Source of the DNA: an uncultured Kordiimonas sp.
Lineage (GTDB): Bacteria; Pseudomonadota; Alphaproteobacteria; Sphingomonadales; Kordiimonadaceae
Length of the DNA stretch: 64,000 nucleotides
Direction of reading: 5' to 3'
Assembly: GCA_947492375.1 (NCBI GenBank)
Contig: CANLMI010000001.1
Coordinates: 744,001-808,000 of the forward strand
Below the pieces are notes generated by a model that saw nothing but the letters and a program-made list of their open reading frames with translations, was not told where the DNA came from and ran no database searches. A program made the translations under genes and the position numbers. Shown piece by piece: positions 1 to 11,487 of the stretch; the first letter of the stretch is position 1; every line of letters begins with the position of its first letter.

Positions 1-95
1 GAATGCCTGATAGAGATGAAAATGCTATAGTCTGTTAACAGGTGAGATATACACTATAAATATAGTCAATATAGCTGATAGCTGGATGAGTAACG

Positions 96-2312
96 ATGGC
101 AGAACACGATTCTAAAAATGACCCACTATCTAATGTTGGCGAAAACGCTGCTGCTAAGACAGCAAAAGAAATACTTGCCGAAATTCCAAATCATAAAAAA
201 TACCTAAACCGAGAACTAAGTTGGCTAGGGTTTAATATTCGTGTTCTTGAAGAGGCTGAAAATAAACGGCATCCTTTATTAGAGCGCCTAAGGTTTCTTT
301 CAATTTCAGGCAACAACCTTGATGAATTCTATATGGTCCGCGTTGCCGGGCTGCGCGGACAGCAGGAACTACAAGTTGATGTTATCTCAGAGGATGGACT
401 AACACCAGATCAACAACTTGAAAAAGTAAATAGTTTTGCTGATCAGTTGATGCAAAAGCAGCAAAAAACTTGGGCATCCCTGAGTAAGGAGATGCGTGAA
501 GCTGGCATTGCTGTGCTTAAGATCAACGAAGTCACAGCGGACGAAAAAAAATGGCTGGAAACATATTTTCTGGAAAATATATTTCCGGTGTTAACACCAA
601 TCGCTGTTGATCCTGCACACCCGTTCCCATTCATTCCTAATCTTGGGTTCAATATGGCACTCGCGTTGGAACGCATATCTGATGGGCGTGAAATGATGGC
701 GCTATTGCCTGTGCCACATCATGTAAAACGCTTTGTCCGGCTGCCATCGGTAAAAACAGAGAAAAAAGATGTCCGCTTCATCTCGGTTGAAAAGATACTA
801 GAGCTCTTTCTTGATCAATTGTTTCCGGGATATACCGTTCAGGGAAGCGGTGTGTTTCGGGTTATTCGTGATAGTGACATTGAAATAGAAGAAGAAGCAG
901 AAGACCTGGTACGTGTATTTGAAAGCGCGCTAAAGCGCCGCCGCCGTGGCCGGGTTATCAGACTGAAACTTGATAAGGCCATGCCTAAGTCACTTCGCCA
1001 ACTCGTTATCAAACAGTTAGATGCTGATCCGGATAGTGTCATTCAGGTGAAGGGAATTCTGGGTGTTAATGAAACGTCACAGCTTATAATTGATGATTTC
1101 CCTGAACTTTTATTCCCAGCCTACAATCCACGTCTACCGGAACGGGTGAAAGATTTTGGCGGTGATATATTCAAGGCTATTGCCGCTAAGGATTTTGTCG
1201 TTCATCATCCATACGAATCCTTTGAGGTTGTACATAATTTCCTTCTTCAAGCCGCAGGTGATCCGAATGTTGTTGCGATTAAACAAACATTATACCGTGC
1301 TGGTTCACAATCAAAAATAATCAATGCCCTTATCGAAGCTGCCGAAGCAGGCAAATCGGTTACAGCAGTAGTAGAATTGAAGGCACGATTTGACGAGGCC
1401 CAAAACATTAAATGGGCCCGCGATCTTGAGCGTGCAGGGGTGCATGTTGTCTTTGGTTTTTTAGATATGAAAACACATGCCAAAGTATCAATGGTAATTC
1501 GCCGGGAGAAGGGTCAGTTAAAATCCTATATGCATTTCGGTACTGGAAATTATCATCCTATCACGGCAAAAATATATACAGATTTATCATTCTTTACCGC
1601 TGACCCAGTTTTAGCGCGCGACGCCAATAAAATGTTTAACTACCTAACCGGATATGTAAAACCAGAGGCGCTTGAAAAACTATATTTGTCGCCTAATACG
1701 CTCAGGTCAAACCTGCTGAAGTTGATCGAAAAAGAAATCAAATTTGCGGAGGAAGGTAAGCCTGCTGCAATTTGGGTCAAATTGAATTCACTTCTGGATT
1801 CGAGGATTATTGACAAATTATATGAGGCCTCAATCGCTGGCGTTCAAATTGATTTGGTTATTCGAGGGATTTGCACACTTAGACCCGGCATTAAAGGATT
1901 AAGTGAAAATATCAGGGTTAAGTCAATCATTGGGCGTTTTCTGGAACATGCTCGTATTTGTTGCTTTGGTAACGGGTATGGCCTTCCTTCAAGGCAATCA
2001 AAAGTTTTTATTTCATCCGCTGATTGGATGCCCAGAAACTTTAAACGTAGGGTGGAAACCTTAGTACCAATAGAAAACCCAACGGTTCATGATCAGATCA
2101 TTGGGCAAGTTATGGCGGCCAATATGAAAGATAATGGGCAGTCATGGAAAATGGATGCTGATGGTAATTATACCCGCATTGAACCACCTCTTGATGGTAA
2201 ATTGTTCCTTGCTCATGATTATTTCATGACGAACCCTTCAATGTCTGGTAGGGGTAAAGCCCTAATGGATGATGACCCGATCACGCCGTTAATGGAATAT
2301 GACGAAGACTAA
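96..2312 (+). CDS. ppk1: Polyphosphate kinase 1
   Basis: 738-aa ORF; N-terminal [51 protein letters not shown] and [15 protein letters not shown] are typical of PPK1; ppx follows directly. Confidence 0.97.
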   Translation: MAEHDSKNDPLSNVGENAAAKTAKEILAEIPNHKKYLNRELSWLGFNIRVLEEAENKRHPLLERLRFLSISGNNLDEFYMVRVAGLRGQQELQVDVISEDGLTPDQQLEKVNSFADQLMQKQQKTWASLSKEMREAGIAVLKINEVTADEKKWLETYFLENIFPVLTPIAVDPAHPFPFIPNLGFNMALALERISDGREMMALLPVPHHVKRFVRLPSVKTEKKDVRFISVEKILELFLDQLFPGYTVQGSGVFRVIRDSDIEIEEEAEDLVRVFESALKRRRRGRVIRLKLDKAMPKSLRQLVIKQLDADPDSVIQVKGILGVNETSQLIIDDFPELLFPAYNPRLPERVKDFGGDIFKAIAAKDFVVHHPYESFEVVHNFLLQAAGDPNVVAIKQTLYRAGSQSKIINALIEAAEAGKSVTAVVELKARFDEAQNIKWARDLERAGVHVVFGFLDMKTHAKVSMVIRREKGQLKSYMHFGTGNYHPITAKIYTDLSFFTADPVLARDANKMFNYLTGYVKPEALEKLYLSPNTLRSNLLKLIEKEIKFAEEGKPAAIWVKLNSLLDSRIIDKLYEASIAGVQIDLVIRGICTLRPGIKGLSENIRVKSIIGRFLEHARICCFGNGYGLPSRQSKVFISSADWMPRNFKRRVETLVPIENPTVHDQIIGQVMAANMKDNGQSWKMDADGNYTRIEPPLDGKLFLAHDYFMTNPSMSGRGKALMDDDPITPLMEYDED

Positions 2313-2329
2313 TCGATGCAGGATACAGT

Positions 2330-3850
2330 ATGACTAAACCGCTCGCACAGAAAACAGACTACCGAGCGGTGATTGATATTGGTTCCAATTCGGTTCGGCT
2401 TGTTGTCTTCTCAGACCTCAGCCGTGTTCCTGATGTAATTTTCAATGAAAAAATAATGTGCGGCCTTGGTGCAGAAGTTGGCACCACCGGTTCAATGGGT
2501 GAGGGCGCCATAGAAATGGCAATCACAGCTCTTAAACGATACCGGCGCCTCTGTGAACAGATGGGGGTCGTTGATATTGATACGATTGCAACCGCTGCCT
2601 CACGAGATGCAGATAACGGTACTGAGTTCGTGCAACGCGTTAACAAAGAATGCGGCCTCAACGTTACTGTTATTTCAGGGGAAGAAGAAGCGCGGCTCGC
2701 TGGCCTCGGCGTTCTTGCGGGTCAGCCAAACGCCTCTGGAGTTATGGGTGACCTTGGTGGTGGCTCGCTCGAACTTGCGCGCATCAAAGATGGCGGTGTT
2801 GCTGACACACTCAGCTTACCAATTGGTCCACTGCGCTTGCGTGCCATGTACGATGGGCATTTACCCAGCATTAAAAAACATATTCGCACTGAATTTGAAA
2901 AAATTGACTGGCTTCAGAATGCCGTTGGTGAAGATGTCTATCTTGTTGGTGGTGCATGGCGGAATATTTGTAAACTTATGCTTTGGGAGCGAGCAAATAA
3001 CCTGACTGTTCTACATGGATATAAAATTGAACACCGCGAGGTTTCTACATATTGTAGGCGTTTAATTTCCTTACGCAGTGACGATATACCGTTCGCAAAT
3101 AATTTACCGTCAAAGCGCCGTGATGTTTTGCCGATTGCTGCTCTTATTTTGTCTGAATTGATAAAGTTTTTACGCGCCAAGCATGCTGTTGTTTCCACAT
3201 ATGGCATCCGCGAAGGGTTCATGTTTGATCAACTTGATGAAATTGAGCGCAAAAAAGATCCGTTTCTTTATAGTTGCCGTGTTCTCGCTGAAGAGCGGTG
3301 CAGGTTTCCCGAACATGCAGATGTTATTTTCAATTGGACAAGACCACTTTTTTATAAGCCGGTAATGCCGCTCGTTCAAATGCAAAGGCTACATATGGCG
3401 ATTTGCCTGTTAAGTGATATCGCATGGCGCGGGCACCCTGATTTTCGTGCAGAAAAAGCTGTTGAGCTTGTACTTCACGGTAATTTTGTCTCTATAACAC
3501 ATAAGGAGCGTGCATTAGTGGCAGTTGCGCTCAATCAGGCATACGGCGCTCCCATCGAGGCGCTGCAAGCGACGCGGGTACTGTCACTCCTGACTATCCC
3601 GGAAATTATGGAAGCACGAATAATGGGAAGTGCTATTCGCCTAGCGCAGCGACTATCGGGCGGTGCTGTATATGGCCTTATAAATAGTGCACTCAAACTT
3701 GATAAACGCTGGGTAACGCTTGAAGTCAAAAGCGATACAAAAGACATTATAAGCAGCGTTGTTGAAAAACGTTTCAAGCAATTGGCTGTCTTGATGGGTA
3801 AGTCTGCACAAATAAAGTTTGACGACGATATTACCAATATAATCAAATAA
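2330..3850 (+). CDS. ppx: Exopolyphosphatase (Ppx/GppA family)
   Basis: 506-aa ORF; AVIDIGSNSVRLVVF and GDLGGGSLELA ASKHA-fold motifs; adjacent to ppk1. Confidence 0.95.
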   Translation: MTKPLAQKTDYRAVIDIGSNSVRLVVFSDLSRVPDVIFNEKIMCGLGAEVGTTGSMGEGAIEMAITALKRYRRLCEQMGVVDIDTIATAASRDADNGTEFVQRVNKECGLNVTVISGEEEARLAGLGVLAGQPNASGVMGDLGGGSLELARIKDGGVADTLSLPIGPLRLRAMYDGHLPSIKKHIRTEFEKIDWLQNAVGEDVYLVGGAWRNICKLMLWERANNLTVLHGYKIEHREVSTYCRRLISLRSDDIPFANNLPSKRRDVLPIAALILSELIKFLRAKHAVVSTYGIREGFMFDQLDEIERKKDPFLYSCRVLAEERCRFPEHADVIFNWTRPLFYKPVMPLVQMQRLHMAICLLSDIAWRGHPDFRAEKAVELVLHGNFVSITHKERALVAVALNQAYGAPIEALQATRVLSLLTIPEIMEARIMGSAIRLAQRLSGGAVYGLINSALKLDKRWVTLEVKSDTKDIISSVVEKRFKQLAVLMGKSAQIKFDDDITNIIK

Positions 3851-3863
3851 CTCTGGTGCTTTT

Positions 3864-5066
3864 TTAAGACTCTTCTTCAAGTTCGACAACGTCTATGTCG
3901 CCGTTTCGTGCCGTAAGTGCCAGATCACCTGACATTAACTTAAGAGCGTCTTCGCCGAATATTTGCCGTCTCCAGCCTTTCAAAGGGCGGACATCTTCAC
4001 GCTTTGGGCTTGCGGCCCATGCTTCGATTTCCTGGCTGGATGCAACGAGCCGGGTCGCAACACCAGCTTCCTGACATTTTATTTTCAGAAGCACTTTCAA
4101 GAGATCAGCCATCGGCGGCGTTGCAGGACGCGGTTTAATCTTTTCAATACGCGGCAACTCATCGTCGGAAAGATCAAGGCCGGCCTTTACAGCAGTTAAC
4201 ATTGATTTACCAGCACGTGAGCGACTAAACCCCTTGGGTAACCCCCTGATTTTATCAAGAAAGTCGGCGTTTTTCGGTGGATGTGCTGCTACTTCAAAAA
4301 GTGTTTCATCTTTTGCAACACGACCGCGCGGAATATCACGGGTCTGGGCTTCTGTTTCACGCCATTTGGCTAGTTCTTTTAAGATGCCCAAAAAGCGTGG
4401 TTTATTGGTGCGAACTTTCATGCGCATCCATGCTGCATCTGGCTCAATGAAATAGATGGATGGATCAAGCACAACCGCCATTTCCTCATCAACCCAACCC
4501 TGTCGATTTGTGCGCTTTAATTCATCAACCAAATATCTGTATATATCCCTCAGATGGGTGACATCACCGAGCGCATAAGATAATTGCGTATCCGTGAGAG
4601 GCCTGCGTGACCAATCAGTATAGCGCGCTGATTTATCAAGCTGGGCTTTAACAATTTTCGTGACAAGCGTCTCATACCCAACCGAATCGCCAAACCCACA
4701 AACCATTGCAGCAATCTGTGTGTCAAATACAGGCTCAGGCAGCTTACCTGTTAAATTGTAGAATATTTCAAAATCTTGTCGGCTGGCATGTAATACTTTC
4801 ATGACGCTTCTATCAGCCATCAAATTGAAAAACGGCTCAAGGTCAAGGCCTTCCGATAAAGGATCAATTGCATGAGCGCCTTGATCATCGGCAACTTGGA
4901 TCAAGCAAAGCTTTGGAAAATATGTATTGTCACGTAAAAATTCGGTATCTACCGTGATGAACTCAGCTTTACTAAGACGGTCACAAAGTTCGTATAGGCT
5001 TTCAGTCGTCGTTATGGGCGTCATGCCGTATTCCATTGTTGTTTTGATCTTGTCATACACGCTCAA
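3864..5066 (-). CDS. rnd: Ribonuclease D
   Basis: 400-aa ORF; FITVDTEFLRDNTYFPKLCLIQVA (DEDD exonuclease) followed by HRDC-like region. Confidence 0.94.
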   Translation of the reverse strand: MSVYDKIKTTMEYGMTPITTTESLYELCDRLSKAEFITVDTEFLRDNTYFPKLCLIQVADDQGAHAIDPLSEGLDLEPFFNLMADRSVMKVLHASRQDFEIFYNLTGKLPEPVFDTQIAAMVCGFGDSVGYETLVTKIVKAQLDKSARYTDWSRRPLTDTQLSYALGDVTHLRDIYRYLVDELKRTNRQGWVDEEMAVVLDPSIYFIEPDAAWMRMKVRTNKPRFLGILKELAKWRETEAQTRDIPRGRVAKDETLFEVAAHPPKNADFLDKIRGLPKGFSRSRAGKSMLTAVKAGLDLSDDELPRIEKIKPRPATPPMADLLKVLLKIKCQEAGVATRLVASSQEIEAWAASPKREDVRPLKGWRRQIFGEDALKLMSGDLALTARNGDIDVVELEEES

Positions 5067-5238
5067 TTCCGCTTCGTCACTCTTTCTCTTGCCTTAATTT
5101 CATATCTTCCTTGACAATTATCCCTATTCATGTGCTTTTCCGCTCAAATTTCATGTTGATTAATGGCCTATAAAAGCGCTATTTGCTTGGCCTTAAATGA
5201 TCAGGCCGAATGATGGCCAAAAATATATGTAGGATGTT

Positions 5239-7020
5239 ATGCACGCATTTCGCTCACACAACTGTAACGAACTTCGCAAATCACACGTTGATGAAACCGT
5301 AAAGCTATCTGGTTGGGTTCACCGTAAACGTGACCACGGTGGCCTTTTATTCATTGACCTTCGCGACAATTATGGCCTTACACAGTGTGTGTTCGATGTA
5401 GATAGCAGTTGCTTTGTTGAGGCAGAAGCCGTACGCGCAGAGAGCGTGATTACGATTGTAGGCCGTGTTAAAGCACGCTCTGAGGAAACAACAAACGCTG
5501 ACCTGCCAACAGGTGATATTGAAATCTATGTTGATGAGATGGATGTACAGTCAGCCGCTGGTGATCTACCACTTCCAGTATTTGGTGATACTGAATATCC
5601 AGAAGATATTCGCCTTAAATATCGTTTCCTCGATCTGCGCCGCGAACGCATTCACAATAATATTCTTCTACGTTCGAATGTTATCTCCAGTATTCGCCGC
5701 CGTATGGTTGATCAAGGCTTTACCGAGTTTCAGACACCTATTTTAACGGCTTCAAGCCCGGAAGGCGCTCGTGACTTTTTGGTGCCCGCGCGTCAGCACC
5801 CTGGTAAATTCTATGCGTTACCGCAAGCGCCGCAGCAGTTTAAACAGCTTGTGATGGTGTCTGGCTTTGACAAATATTTCCAGATTGCACCGTGCTTCCG
5901 CGATGAAGACGCGCGTGCTGATCGTAGCCCGGGCGAGTTTTACCAGCTCGACGTCGAGATGAGCTTTGTAACACAGGATGACGTCTTCAATGCGATCGAG
6001 CCTGTAATGGTTGAAGTGTTCAAGGAATTCAGCGACAAGAAAATTACTGAAGCACCATTTCCGCGCATTCCATTTAAAGAATCGATGTTGAAATACGGTA
6101 ATGACAAGCCTGACCTTCGTAACCCGATTGTTATTCAGGATGTAACTGAAATCTTCCGTGGTTCTGGCTTTGGCATTTTCGCAAACATGATCGAGAACGG
6201 TTCAATTGTTCGTGCGATCCCGGCACCCGAAGCAGGCCTGCGTTCGCGCAAATTCTTTGACAGTACGAATGACTGGTCAAAGAAAGAAGGCTTTGGCGGC
6301 CTCGGTTATATCAATATCAAGGAAGGTGTGCCGGGTGGCCCAATTGCCAAGAACCTCGGTGAGGAACGTACGCAGCAAATCATCGACCAATTAGGCCTTG
6401 GCCCTAATGACGGCGTTTTCTTTGCGTGTGATAAGGAAGCGCGTTCGGTGAAGCTTGCTGGTCTTGCCCGCACAAAAGTTGGTGAAGACCTAGAGCTTAT
6501 CAAAGACGATGAGTTTAAATTCTGCTGGATCGTTGATTATCCGATGTTCGAGTATGATGAAGATAATAAAAAGATCGACTTCTCTCATAACCCATTCTCT
6601 ATGCCACAAGGTGGCATGGAGGCGCTTGAGAGTAAAGACCCGCTTGATGTACTAGCGTATCAATATGATATTGTTTGTAACGGTATTGAGTTATCTTCTG
6701 GCGCTATTCGTAATCATCGCCCTGATATCATGATCAAGGCGTTTGGTATCGCAGGATACAGCGAAGAAGTAGTCGAAGAAGAGTTTGGTGGCATGTTGAA
6801 TGCCTTTAAATACGGCGCACCGCCGCACGGTGGCTTGGCACCGGGCGTTGACCGAATTGTTATGTTGCTCGCAGATGAGCCAAACATTCGCGAAGTTATT
6901 CTGTTCCCAATGAACCAGAAAGCCGAAGATTTGATGATGAACGCGCCGAGCGAGGTATCGCCAAAACAGCTTCGCGAATTGAATATTCGGACGGCCGAGC
7001 CGCCTAAAAAAGAAGATTAG
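5239..7020 (+). CDS. aspS: Aspartyl-tRNA synthetase
   Basis: 593-aa [33 protein letters not shown] anticodon-binding domain; class II motifs [25 protein letters not shown] and [14 protein letters not shown]. Confidence 0.97.
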   Translation: MHAFRSHNCNELRKSHVDETVKLSGWVHRKRDHGGLLFIDLRDNYGLTQCVFDVDSSCFVEAEAVRAESVITIVGRVKARSEETTNADLPTGDIEIYVDEMDVQSAAGDLPLPVFGDTEYPEDIRLKYRFLDLRRERIHNNILLRSNVISSIRRRMVDQGFTEFQTPILTASSPEGARDFLVPARQHPGKFYALPQAPQQFKQLVMVSGFDKYFQIAPCFRDEDARADRSPGEFYQLDVEMSFVTQDDVFNAIEPVMVEVFKEFSDKKITEAPFPRIPFKESMLKYGNDKPDLRNPIVIQDVTEIFRGSGFGIFANMIENGSIVRAIPAPEAGLRSRKFFDSTNDWSKKEGFGGLGYINIKEGVPGGPIAKNLGEERTQQIIDQLGLGPNDGVFFACDKEARSVKLAGLARTKVGEDLELIKDDEFKFCWIVDYPMFEYDEDNKKIDFSHNPFSMPQGGMEALESKDPLDVLAYQYDIVCNGIELSSGAIRNHRPDIMIKAFGIAGYSEEVVEEEFGGMLNAFKYGAPPHGGLAPGVDRIVMLLADEPNIREVILFPMNQKAEDLMMNAPSEVSPKQLRELNIRTAEPPKKED

Positions 7021-7030
7021 AGAAATATTG

Positions 7031-7052
7031 AAAAGGCCCGCGAGGGCCTTTT
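7031..7052 (+). terminator. Rho-independent terminator downstream of aspS
   Basis: AAAAGGCCC-gcga-GGGCCTTTT immediately after the aspS stop. Confidence 0.85.
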
Positions 7053-7078
7053 CTGCATTCAAGGCACCTTGTAATACA

Positions 7079-7570
7079 ATGAATAAACCCGGCAGCATTA
7101 TTATCCTTAATGGAACCTCAAGTTCGGGGAAAACAACTATATCCAAAGCTTTGCAAGCAGGCTTGGACAATATATATCTTCATTGTGCGCTCGATGCTTT
7201 TTGGGATATGACGCCAGCCCAGATAAAGGCAAATTCAGAAAATTTCCCACATATGAAAAAAGCAATGGCAAATACAGTCGCAGCGCTTGCAATAACAGGT
7301 CATAATGTTGTTGTTGATATCATCTTCAGCGGCAAGAAAACATATGACGAATTTATGGATGCACTTAAAAACCTAAGTGTAATTATGGTTAAAGTTACAT
7401 GTCCGATTGAAGTTTTAAAAAGCCGCGAAACCGCGCGTGGTGATCGTGCTATAGGACTTGCTGAATCACAAATTGAGACTGTCCATAATGGCGTATTATA
7501 TGACCTTGAAATTGATACTTCGAAACATTCACCACAAGACTGTGTTGATTTAATATTAGATACCAAATAA
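7079..7570 (+). CDS. Chloramphenicol-phosphotransferase-like P-loop kinase
   Basis: Start trimmed to 7079 because the track ORF start lies inside the aspS terminator region; IIILNGTSSSGKTT Walker A; RETARGDRAIGLAESQIETVHNGVLYDLEIDTS resembles the CPT family. Confidence 0.8.
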   Translation: MNKPGSIIILNGTSSSGKTTISKALQAGLDNIYLHCALDAFWDMTPAQIKANSENFPHMKKAMANTVAALAITGHNVVVDIIFSGKKTYDEFMDALKNLSVIMVKVTCPIEVLKSRETARGDRAIGLAESQIETVHNGVLYDLEIDTSKHSPQDCVDLILDTK

Positions 7571-7611
7571 TTGTACCCGCAACACTCCCTATGCAATGAG
7601 AGAACAGTAAT

Positions 7612-9159
7612 ATGTCAGATAAAATTCTCATCCTGGATTTTGGTTCCCAAGTTACTCAATTAATTGCGCGCCGTGTTCGTGAAACAGGCGTTTATTGTGA
7701 AATCGTGCCATTTAACATGGCGGATGAAATGATCGATATCTATGCCCCCAAAGGTATTATCCTATCCGGCGGGCCAGCGAGTGTAACCCATTCTGATACG
7801 CCGCGTGCACCCGAGCGCATTTTTGATATGGGAATTCCTGTCCTTGGTATTTGTTACGGCCAACAAACAATGGTTGAACAGCTTGGTGGTAAAGTAAGCA
7901 CTTCGGACCATCAAGAATTTGGGCGTGCTTTTGTTGATATTAAAGGCGATTGCGCACTTTTTGACGGTGTATGGGAAAAAGGCACCAATAATGAAGTATG
8001 GATGAGCCACGGTGACCGCGTTGAAGCGCTCCCTAATGGTTTTGATATTGTTGCGGTTAGTGAAAACGCGCCTTACGCTGTTGTAGCTGACGAGGCCCGC
8101 AAGTTTTACGGTGTTCAGTTCCATCCTGAAGTTGTTCATACGCCGTCTGGCGCGAACCTTCTTAAAAACTTTGTGCAAGAAATTTGCGGCTGTTCGGGCG
8201 ATTGGACGATGGCGAGCTTCCGCGAAACCAAAATCAAGGAAATACGTGAACAGGTTGGCGACAAGCGCGTCATCTGTGGCCTGTCTGGTGGTGTCGATAG
8301 CTCGGTTGTTGCAGTGCTTATTCATGAAGCGATTGGTGATCAGTTGACATGTGTCTATGTTGATCACGGTCTTATGCGGGCAGGGGAGAGCGATCAGGTT
8401 GTCAGCCTTTTCCGCGAGCATTATAATATTAAGCTTATCCACAGAGATGCATCTGAATTGTTCATGGGTGAACTTGCAGGCGTTACAGACCCTGAAGTAA
8501 AACGGAAAACGATCGGTAAACTGTTTATTGATGTATTTGAAGAGGAAGCCAAGAATATCGGCGGCGCTGATTTCCTTGCGCAAGGAACCCTTTATCCCGA
8601 TGTGATCGAATCTGTATCTTTCATTGGCGGCCCTTCCGTAACCATCAAATCACACCATAATGTTGGCGGGTTACCAGAGCGGATGAATATGGGGCTTGTC
8701 GAGCCGCTGCGTGAACTCTTTAAGGACGAAGTCCGTGATTTAGGCCGTGAACTTGGCCTGCACAATGATTTTGTTAGCCGTCATCCATTCCCTGGGCCGG
8801 GCCTTGCTATCCGAATCCCGGGTGAGATTACGCGTGAGAAGGCTGATATTCTTAGAAAAGCTGATGCAATTTATTTGGAAGAAATCAGAAAAGCTGGTCT
8901 TTACGATGATATCTGGCAGGCTTTTGCTGTTCTTTTGCCTGTTAAAACTGTCGGCGTGATGGGTGATGCTCGCACATATGATCATGTTTGTGCACTGCGT
9001 GCTGTAACGTCAACCGACGGAATGACGGCTGATTATTTCCCATTCCAACATGATTTCCTGGGGCGGACTGCTACACGGATTATCAATGAAGTTCGCGGCG
9101 TTAACCGTGTTGTTTATGATATCACATCAAAACCTCCAGGGACAATTGAGTGGGAATAA
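7612..9159 (+). CDS. guaA: GMP synthase (glutamine-hydrolysing)
   Basis: 515-aa [43 protein letters not shown]-terminal [17 protein letters not shown]. Confidence 0.98.
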   Translation: MSDKILILDFGSQVTQLIARRVRETGVYCEIVPFNMADEMIDIYAPKGIILSGGPASVTHSDTPRAPERIFDMGIPVLGICYGQQTMVEQLGGKVSTSDHQEFGRAFVDIKGDCALFDGVWEKGTNNEVWMSHGDRVEALPNGFDIVAVSENAPYAVVADEARKFYGVQFHPEVVHTPSGANLLKNFVQEICGCSGDWTMASFRETKIKEIREQVGDKRVICGLSGGVDSSVVAVLIHEAIGDQLTCVYVDHGLMRAGESDQVVSLFREHYNIKLIHRDASELFMGELAGVTDPEVKRKTIGKLFIDVFEEEAKNIGGADFLAQGTLYPDVIESVSFIGGPSVTIKSHHNVGGLPERMNMGLVEPLRELFKDEVRDLGRELGLHNDFVSRHPFPGPGLAIRIPGEITREKADILRKADAIYLEEIRKAGLYDDIWQAFAVLLPVKTVGVMGDARTYDHVCALRAVTSTDGMTADYFPFQHDFLGRTATRIINEVRGVNRVVYDITSKPPGTIEWE

Positions 9160-9165
9160 ACTCTT

Positions 9166-9612
9166 GTGAAAACAAAAGTTCCCCCGCCACTTGTGATGAT
9201 ATTTTTCGCTGTCTGTATTGCTGTATCGAAAAGGTTTTTACCTGTTATTGATTTGGGAATGATAACTAATCTTGGGTTTGGGCTTTATATTATCGCTGCT
9301 TTCTTAATTGTTAGCGCTGGGGCAACATTTCGAAAGCACCAAACAACTTTAAACCCTTTAAAACCCAATAGTACATCCAGTCTTGTAACATCAGGTGTGT
9401 TTAAATACTCTCGAAACCCGATGTATTTAGCAATGTTGTTTGTGTTGATAGGCATTTCAATCAATAAAAGCATCTTTGGCGGGATGATATTCGCGCCATT
9501 ATTTGTACTTTATATAACTGTCTTTCAGATTTTGCCCGAAGAAGAAGCGATGTCTAAGTTGTTTAGCGAAGAATTCGAGCACTATAAAAATAAAGTCCGT
9601 CGATGGCTTTAA
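9166..9612 (+). CDS. Isoprenylcysteine carboxyl methyltransferase-family membrane protein
   Basis: 148 aa; several hydrophobic segments and TSGVFKYSRNPMYLAM...LPEEEAMSKLFSEEFEHYKNKVRRWL, typical of PEMT/ICMT-like proteins. Confidence 0.8.
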   Translation: MKTKVPPPLVMIFFAVCIAVSKRFLPVIDLGMITNLGFGLYIIAAFLIVSAGATFRKHQTTLNPLKPNSTSSLVTSGVFKYSRNPMYLAMLFVLIGISINKSIFGGMIFAPLFVLYITVFQILPEEEAMSKLFSEEFEHYKNKVRRWL

Positions 9613-9701
9613 CTTCATTAAATAACTTGAACTTATTAAATTTGCCATCGACGAAAATCATTATTACATTGACGCCCTAATTCAATAGCTAGAGATTTGT
9701 T

Positions 9702-10553
9702 ATGACAACAGAACCTAAAAACGTTTCGGTTGACGCACGCCCAAAGCGCCAAGCAACAGTAAAACACATTGCCTCCAGAAAAGGTGGTACGCCGCTTGTC
9801 TGTCTAACGGCTTATATTACGCCTATGGCGGCACGCCTTGACGAACACTGCGACCTTCTTTTGGTTGGTGATAGCGTCGGCATGGTTCTTTACGGTATGG
9901 ATTCAACGCTTGGTGTATCGCTTGATATGATGATCAGTCATGGACGTGCAGTATGCCGCGGCGCCAAGCGAGCGCTCGTTGTTATTGATATGCCATTTGG
10001 CTCATATGAAGAATCGAAAGAGCAAGCCTTTAGAAATGCTGCGCGTGTACTTTCCGAGACCGGTGCTGGTGCTGTGAAACTTGAAGGTGGTACAGAAATG
10101 ATCGAAACGGTTAAATTCCTTGCTGACCGGGGGATTCCTGTGCTTGGTCATGTTGGTTTAATGCCGCAATCAGTCCATACAAATGGCGGATACGGTGCAC
10201 GGGGTCGTACAGTTGATGAATGGCAGCCTATTATTGATGATGCGAAAGCTATCGCAGAGGCGGGCGCATTCGCTGTTGTTTTAGAAGGCGTTGCAGAGCC
10301 GCTTGCACGTAAAGTAACCGAAGAAGTACCAATTCCTGTGATTGGTATTGGTGCATCAAACGCATGTGATGGGCAAATTTTGGTGACGGAAGATATGCTT
10401 GGCCTGTTCGCGATAAACCCAAAATTTGTAAAGCGCTATGCCGAGCTTGGTGATGGTATTGCCAATGCAATAGAGAATTATGCTGCCGAAGTCAGAACAC
10501 GCGCGTTCCCTTCAGAAGAATATACCTATAAAATGCGCGGTGCAAACCAATAA
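9702..10553 (+). CDS. panB: 3-methyl-2-oxobutanoate hydroxymethyltransferase
   Basis: 283 aa; [52 protein letters not shown]. Confidence 0.96.
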   Translation: MTTEPKNVSVDARPKRQATVKHIASRKGGTPLVCLTAYITPMAARLDEHCDLLLVGDSVGMVLYGMDSTLGVSLDMMISHGRAVCRGAKRALVVIDMPFGSYEESKEQAFRNAARVLSETGAGAVKLEGGTEMIETVKFLADRGIPVLGHVGLMPQSVHTNGGYGARGRTVDEWQPIIDDAKAIAEAGAFAVVLEGVAEPLARKVTEEVPIPVIGIGASNACDGQILVTEDMLGLFAINPKFVKRYAELGDGIANAIENYAAEVRTRAFPSEEYTYKMRGANQ

Positions 10554-10722
10554 AACTGCCGTAATATCAACATATTCCCATGTAGTTTGATAATAAATCA
10601 ACCATATAGTGATCTTGGTTTGCTAATCGAGAATGCTTTGTTTATGGTAGCGAAAAAATTTGGGCTAAAAGTATCAGAGAAGTAAAGTTAATCTGTTGCT
10701 TAATACGAACGGAGAGTAAAGC

Positions 10723-11487
10723 GTGTCTGACCGCGATAATATACTGGCAGAACAGGAAGTCGATGATGAACTGCGCCGGGAACGGCTGAATGCCATTTGG
10801 AGCGCTTATGGAAAATATATCATTGGCATAGCAATCTTGGTTGTGGTTCTTGTTGCCGGAAATGAATTATATACATGGCAGAAAGAAAATGCCGAGCGTA
10901 ATAATTCATCCCGTTATGCCGAGGCCATTGAAAACGGTAAAAATGGTAATCTGTCTCTTATTGCCTCTATTGAAAGTGCGCTGCCTGATCTCGATGTTGG
11001 ATACGCAACGCTTGCAGGCATGCAAGCAGCAGCCGCAAAAGTGAAAGAACGCGATTACGCAGGCGCAATTGCAGGTTATGATGCAATCGCAGAAACGTCT
11101 GACGATAAAGCTTTGGCAGACTTGGCAGGTTTGCTTTCCGCGATGCTTCTTGCGAATGAACAAGGTGATCTGGATACGGCACGGTCAAAATTATCTGTGA
11201 TCGCCGTTCTTGGCGAACCTTACTATTACTCTGCATTAGAGCAAATGGCATTGATCGACCTGCAACAAGGCAATGAAGATTCTACGCTTGAAACACTTGA
11301 AATTTTAATATCTGATCCGGAAACACCTCCGTCGATTAAAGAGCGTGCTAATCAATTAAATTCATTACTAGCATCTGACCTCGTTGAAGAAGCGGAAAAT
11401 ACTGTGCCGGCGTTAGTACCATCAACATCAGATAACACTCCCGTGGGTGAGGTTTCTGACAGTGCCGGGGACGGGGACAGTAATTGA
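10723..11487 (+). CDS. YfgM-like tetratricopeptide membrane protein
   Basis: 254 aa; cytosolic N-terminus, one TM (YIIGIAILVVVLVAGNELYTW), helical repeats; immediately upstream of bamB. Confidence 0.75.
   Translation: MSDRDNILAEQEVDDELRRERLNAIWSAYGKYIIGIAILVVVLVAGNELYTWQKENAERNNSSRYAEAIENGKNGNLSLIASIESALPDLDVGYATLAGMQAAAAKVKERDYAGAIAGYDAIAETSDDKALADLAGLLSAMLLANEQGDLDTARSKLSVIAVLGEPYYYSALEQMALIDLQQGNEDSTLETLEILISDPETPPSIKERANQLNSLLASDLVEEAENTVPALVPSTSDNTPVGEVSDSAGDGDSN

Noticed and set aside
2553-3005. 150-aa plus-strand ORF inside ppx
   Set aside because: Out-of-frame overlap with the conserved ppx coding sequence; no recognisable domain.
7762-8583. 273-aa minus-strand ORF opposite guaA
   Set aside because: Fully antisense to a clearly coding conserved gene; its composition looks like a shadow ORF.
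10587-10601. TTGATaataaATCAA, resembling an FNR/Anr box upstream of the YfgM-like gene
   Set aside because: The spacer is 5 nt rather than the 4 nt of the FNR consensus (TTGAT-N4-ATCAA), and the site is in AT-rich intergenic DNA with no anaerobic gene nearby.
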